Shown one piece after another: positions 62,057 through 64,000 of a DNA stretch of 64,000 nucleotides. Below the pieces are notes generated by a model that was not told the origin of the DNA, did not search any database, and was given only the letters and a program-made list of their open reading frames with translations. Within the stretch, counting starts at the first letter, position 1, and the number at the start of each line of letters is the position of its first letter. The position numbers and the translations under genes were made by a program. Source of the stretch: Candidatus Woesearchaeota archaeon (GTDB taxonomy: Archaea > Nanobdellota > Nanobdellia > Woesearchaeales > JABGUJ01); contig JABGUJ010000002.1 of NCBI GenBank assembly GCA_018646625.1, positions 350,843 through 414,842 on the forward strand. The letters are read 5' to 3'.

Positions 62057-62931
62057 CTATAAAAACTTTAAAACCATTGGACTTTGGAAATAGAAGAGTG
62101 CTTACTACAGAGGAAGCTCTTGCACAGTTGGAAGGCTATGTTCCAGAGAAAACTCCTCAGAATCCACCTACTGACCCAGACCCAGAACCAAATGGTAATT
62201 TAGAAGGTTCAGTGGAGATTAGTGGTGATTACATCCTGATGCCTAAAGCTAACACTAAGGCCTTAGGAATTCACGCATTGAGAGAATCCTGTGAAAAGGA
62301 AAGCAGTTCTGCTCATCCTCAGTTTGTTAGAACTGATGGCAGTAAAATTTATCGTCCTTTGACATTTAAAGAAGATATAGAAGCGAGAGTTAATGATTAT
62401 GAAAGCAATAAAGATACTGATACAAGAGATAACGCTAAAAATAGATTACGTTTATTCAATCGTTGGATAGATTCCTGCACAGGAGTTGCTTACAAAGCAG
62501 GCACAACTAAATTTAAATTAATTCCTCAATGTGAACCATTGATTGAAATTGCTAAAGATTTTAATAGTGCGTTTATGGTAATTGATTATGATTCAATAGC
62601 AGGAGTAGAGTTGAACAGCAGTAGTGGAAAATATAATGAAAGATTAACAAAAGCAGAAGTTATTGAACATCCTGCTTGGCGAGCAGCAGTTGAAGATGAT
62701 AAAAAATTATTAGAAACTTATGCCGAGATTGTTTTTACAGAGTATGCACAACAATATCCTGACCGAGATGCAAGTAAATTAATGAGATTTTGGGTTACAA
62801 GTAATACTGCTCAAGATCAACTAAGGGCGTTGTTCGTTAATATTCTAAATAACATTTCAGATGCAAATGGTGGCAATGACCTAGACATTAACGGGTCTTT
62901 TCTCCAAGTAGCCCCACCGAAGACGCCGTAG
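62053..62931 (+). CDS. DGR variable protein 4
   Basis: A 292-residue paralog with the shared N-terminal block, Pro/Asp-rich linker, TFKEDIEARVNDYESN, CTGVAYKAGTTKFKLIPQC, HPAWRAAVEDD and a variable end from LRALFVNILNNISD. It overlaps the vWA stop by four bases. Its VR lies nearest to the template (243 bp). Confidence 0.9.
   Translation: MTIKTLKPLDFGNRRVLTTEEALAQLEGYVPEKTPQNPPTDPDPEPNGNLEGSVEISGDYILMPKANTKALGIHALRESCEKESSSAHPQFVRTDGSKIYRPLTFKEDIEARVNDYESNKDTDTRDNAKNRLRLFNRWIDSCTGVAYKAGTTKFKLIPQCEPLIEIAKDFNSAFMVIDYDSIAGVELNSSSGKYNERLTKAEVIEHPAWRAAVEDDKKLLETYAEIVFTEYAQQYPDRDASKLMRFWVTSNTAQDQLRALFVNILNNISDANGGNDLDINGSFLQVAPPKTP
62824..62915 (+). repeat. DGR variable repeat VR4
   Basis: Gap-free match to the template; eight differences in the variable part, all at template adenines (5 to G, 3 to T), plus positions 85 and 88. 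Confidence 0.95.
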
Positions 62932-62937
62932 GCAGTC
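62922..62937 (+). other. Hairpin after VR4
   Basis: GACGCC-GTA-GGCAGTC, identical to the VR1 hairpin, with TCGCGCGA after it. Confidence 0.6.
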
Positions 62938-63157
62938 GCGCGAAAAATTTAGCCACTCAAATTTAGAAAGCTTTTTATTCTTGTTAGTATTTTCAATAAA
63001 TAGGCCTTGCGTTGCTTCTTTATGAGAAGTAATGGAAGTGCTTGGGCTACACGTCCTTTCGCTACGACAAACTAATATCTGTTTGTCATAAAATTCAATC
63101 ACGACACCTAATGCGTGAAGTGGTGGTGCATTCAACTAGGCGAGAGGGCTACTGAGG
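62938..63157 (+). ncRNA. Structured spacer upstream of the template (possible DGR RNA)
   Basis: No convincing gene. It holds a stem-loop GACAAAC-8-GTTTGTC at 63066-63087 and a second pairing AATGC...GCATT at 63110-63132, just before the template. In other DGRs the template RNA extends beyond the repeat and its flanks fold and guide the reverse transcriptase. No Avd-like coding sequence is here. Confidence 0.45.
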
Positions 63158-63249
63158 AGGGCGTTGTTCGTTAATAATCTAAATAACAATTCAAATGCAA
63201 ATGGTAACAATAACCTAAACAATAACGGGTCTTTTCTCCAAATAACCCC
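63158..63249 (+). repeat. DGR template repeat (TR)
   Basis: A 92-bp template for all four VRs. Read in the VR frame it has 13 Asn codons (AAC/AAT), the classic DGR design where changing the first two A bases yields many residues but never a stop. The invariant GC-containing positions match all VRs. Unlike the VRs it has A at positions 85 and 88, and no hairpin follows it. Confidence 0.95.
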
Positions 63250-63315
63250 AGCACTACGCAAGGCTTTTATGCTTATTCTAATAGTGGCTTATTATTACTC
63301 AAAGAGGTAGTTTTT

Positions 63316-64000
63316 ATGGAAAATCTTTATTCAAAGCTTTGTGCTTATCAAAATCTTAAACTTGCTTTCAAGAATGCAAGAAAAGGCAAAACTCTGAAAT
63401 CTTATGTTACTGAATTTGAGGAGAATTTAGAAGAAAATTTATCAAAGTTAAGAAGTGAATTGATTTTCCACATCTACAAACCAAAACCTTTAGAAAATTT
63501 TATTCTGCGTGATCCAAAAACAAGAAAAATTAGTAAATCTGCTTTTCGTGATAGAATCGTTCATCACGCATTATGTAACATAATCACCCCAATCCTAGAA
63601 AAAGAGTTTATTTATGATTCCTATGCCAACAGAATTGGCAAAGGAACTTTTAAGGCAATAAAAAGGTTTAATTATTTTGCTAGAAAAGTGTCTAAGAATC
63701 ATACAAGAATTGCTTATGCTTTGAAAGTAGATATTAAACATTATTTTGAAGATGTTAATCATAGTATTTTGATTTCAATTCTCAAAAGAAAAATTGAAGA
63801 TGAAAGAGTATTTTGGTTAATAAAAACTATTTTAACAAATTACAAAACAAAAGTGAAAGGCAAAGGTATGCCTCTTGGCAATCTAACTTCTCAATTTTTT
63901 GCTAATGTTTATCTTAATGAATTAGATCAGTTTATGAAACACAAACTAAGAGCAAAGTATTACATTAGGTATGTTGATGATTTTGTTATTTTTGATGCAT
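63316..64000 (+). CDS. DGR reverse transcriptase (3' end cut by window)
   Basis: The first 228 residues of a group II-like reverse transcriptase. Motifs: FRDRIVHHALCNII (about 77-90), YALKVDIKHYFEDV (catalytic Asp, about 139), GMPLGNLTSQFFANVYL (184-200; the SQ form is typical of DGR enzymes in place of SP), and YVDD (219-222). A GAGG ribosome site precedes the ATG; the gene lies 66 bp after the template. It copies the template RNA with adenine-specific errors. The thumb domain lies outside the window. Confidence 0.95.
   Translation, partial: MENLYSKLCAYQNLKLAFKNARKGKTLKSYVTEFEENLEENLSKLRSELIFHIYKPKPLENFILRDPKTRKISKSAFRDRIVHHALCNIITPILEKEFIYDSYANRIGKGTFKAIKRFNYFARKVSKNHTRIAYALKVDIKHYFEDVNHSILISILKRKIEDERVFWLIKTILTNYKTKVKGKGMPLGNLTSQFFANVYLNELDQFMKHKLRAKYYIRYVDDFVIFDA

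Noticed and set aside
58421-62931. Tandem transposon copies
   Set aside because: The repeated genes are diverged paralogs with different neighbours and no terminal repeats; the shared ends come from the DGR and a conserved N-terminus.
62881-63135. Minus-strand frame of 84 codons opposite VR4 and the spacer
   Set aside because: It overlaps the VR hairpin and the DGR spacer and shows no family pattern or ribosome site; a shadow.

Overview
The window is archaeal chromosome, most likely from a DPANN-type archaeon (Woesearchaeota/Pacearchaeota-like). Evidence: an archaeal histone, aIF5A, aRF1 with NIKS and GGQ, ribosomal proteins eS6, eL40 and eL43, RNA polymerase subunit P, prefoldin beta, a KEOPS Pcc1 subunit, UPF0147, Rad50, TrmB and Lrp-type regulators, and TATA boxes (TTTATAAA/TTTAAATA) placed about 30 bp before many start codons, the layout of leaderless archaeal mRNAs. 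The DNA is AT-rich and gene-dense. The lineage is inferred from gene content; no rRNA is present.

Layout. (1) 0-10 kb: a thioredoxin-fold/CcdA disulfide pair, a trimeric HydC-HydB-HydA [FeFe] hydrogenase operon (2.1-6.2 kb), GIDE and LemA membrane proteins, a DUF4349 protein and a lipoprotein. (2) 10-24.5 kb: eS6, an AI-2E-type permease, a DHH phosphoesterase, TrmB beside a sodium:solute symporter, an oxygen-defence operon (superoxide reductase, rubrerythrin), Rad50, and a DUF362 ferredoxin protein. (3) 24.8-28.1 kb: two adjacent tRNAs with GUG (His) anticodons, followed by an unknown gene, an amidohydrolase-like gene and hisS. (4) 28-41 kb: a LysM-like operon, a Dph2 fragment, malic enzyme, NrdR, glutamate dehydrogenase, a tandem Lrp protein, a small rubredoxin, a leucyl aminopeptidase, a TIM-barrel endonuclease-like protein, TrmJ-like methyltransferase and a site-2 protease. 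(5) 41-50.5 kb: information-processing genes with a GGDEF protein, MscS, a DRG GTPase and tRNA-Pro. (6) 50.6-64 kb: an accessory island with two tyrosine recombinases, an AlbA/Schlafen-type regulator, a membrane-anchored nuclease-like protein, and a large diversity-generating retroelement (DGR).

The DGR is the standout. One 92-bp template repeat (TR, 63158-63249) and a reverse transcriptase (63316 to the window end) serve four variable repeats (VRs) at the 3' ends of four paralogous genes. I counted 37 differences between TR and the four VRs in the variable part; every one falls on a TR adenine, and every non-adenine position is identical. The four variable proteins are interleaved, with translational coupling, with a MoxR-type AAA+ ATPase and a vWA protein that also carries an HELNH motif, plus a 48-residue AbrB-like protein. 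All four variable proteins share a nearly identical N-terminal segment of about 35 residues, lack signal peptides, and end in the diversified segment. My inference is a cytoplasmic recognition system in which interchangeable, hypervariable receptors feed a shared ATPase/vWA effector module.

Metabolically, the HydABC complex, malic enzyme, glutamate dehydrogenase, peptidases, rubrerythrin and superoxide reductase suggest an anaerobic fermenter that makes H2 and copes with transient oxygen. The window holds no hydrogenase maturases, no Mre11 next to Rad50, and no recognisable DGR accessory (Avd) gene; the reverse transcriptase runs off the end, so the DGR may continue.
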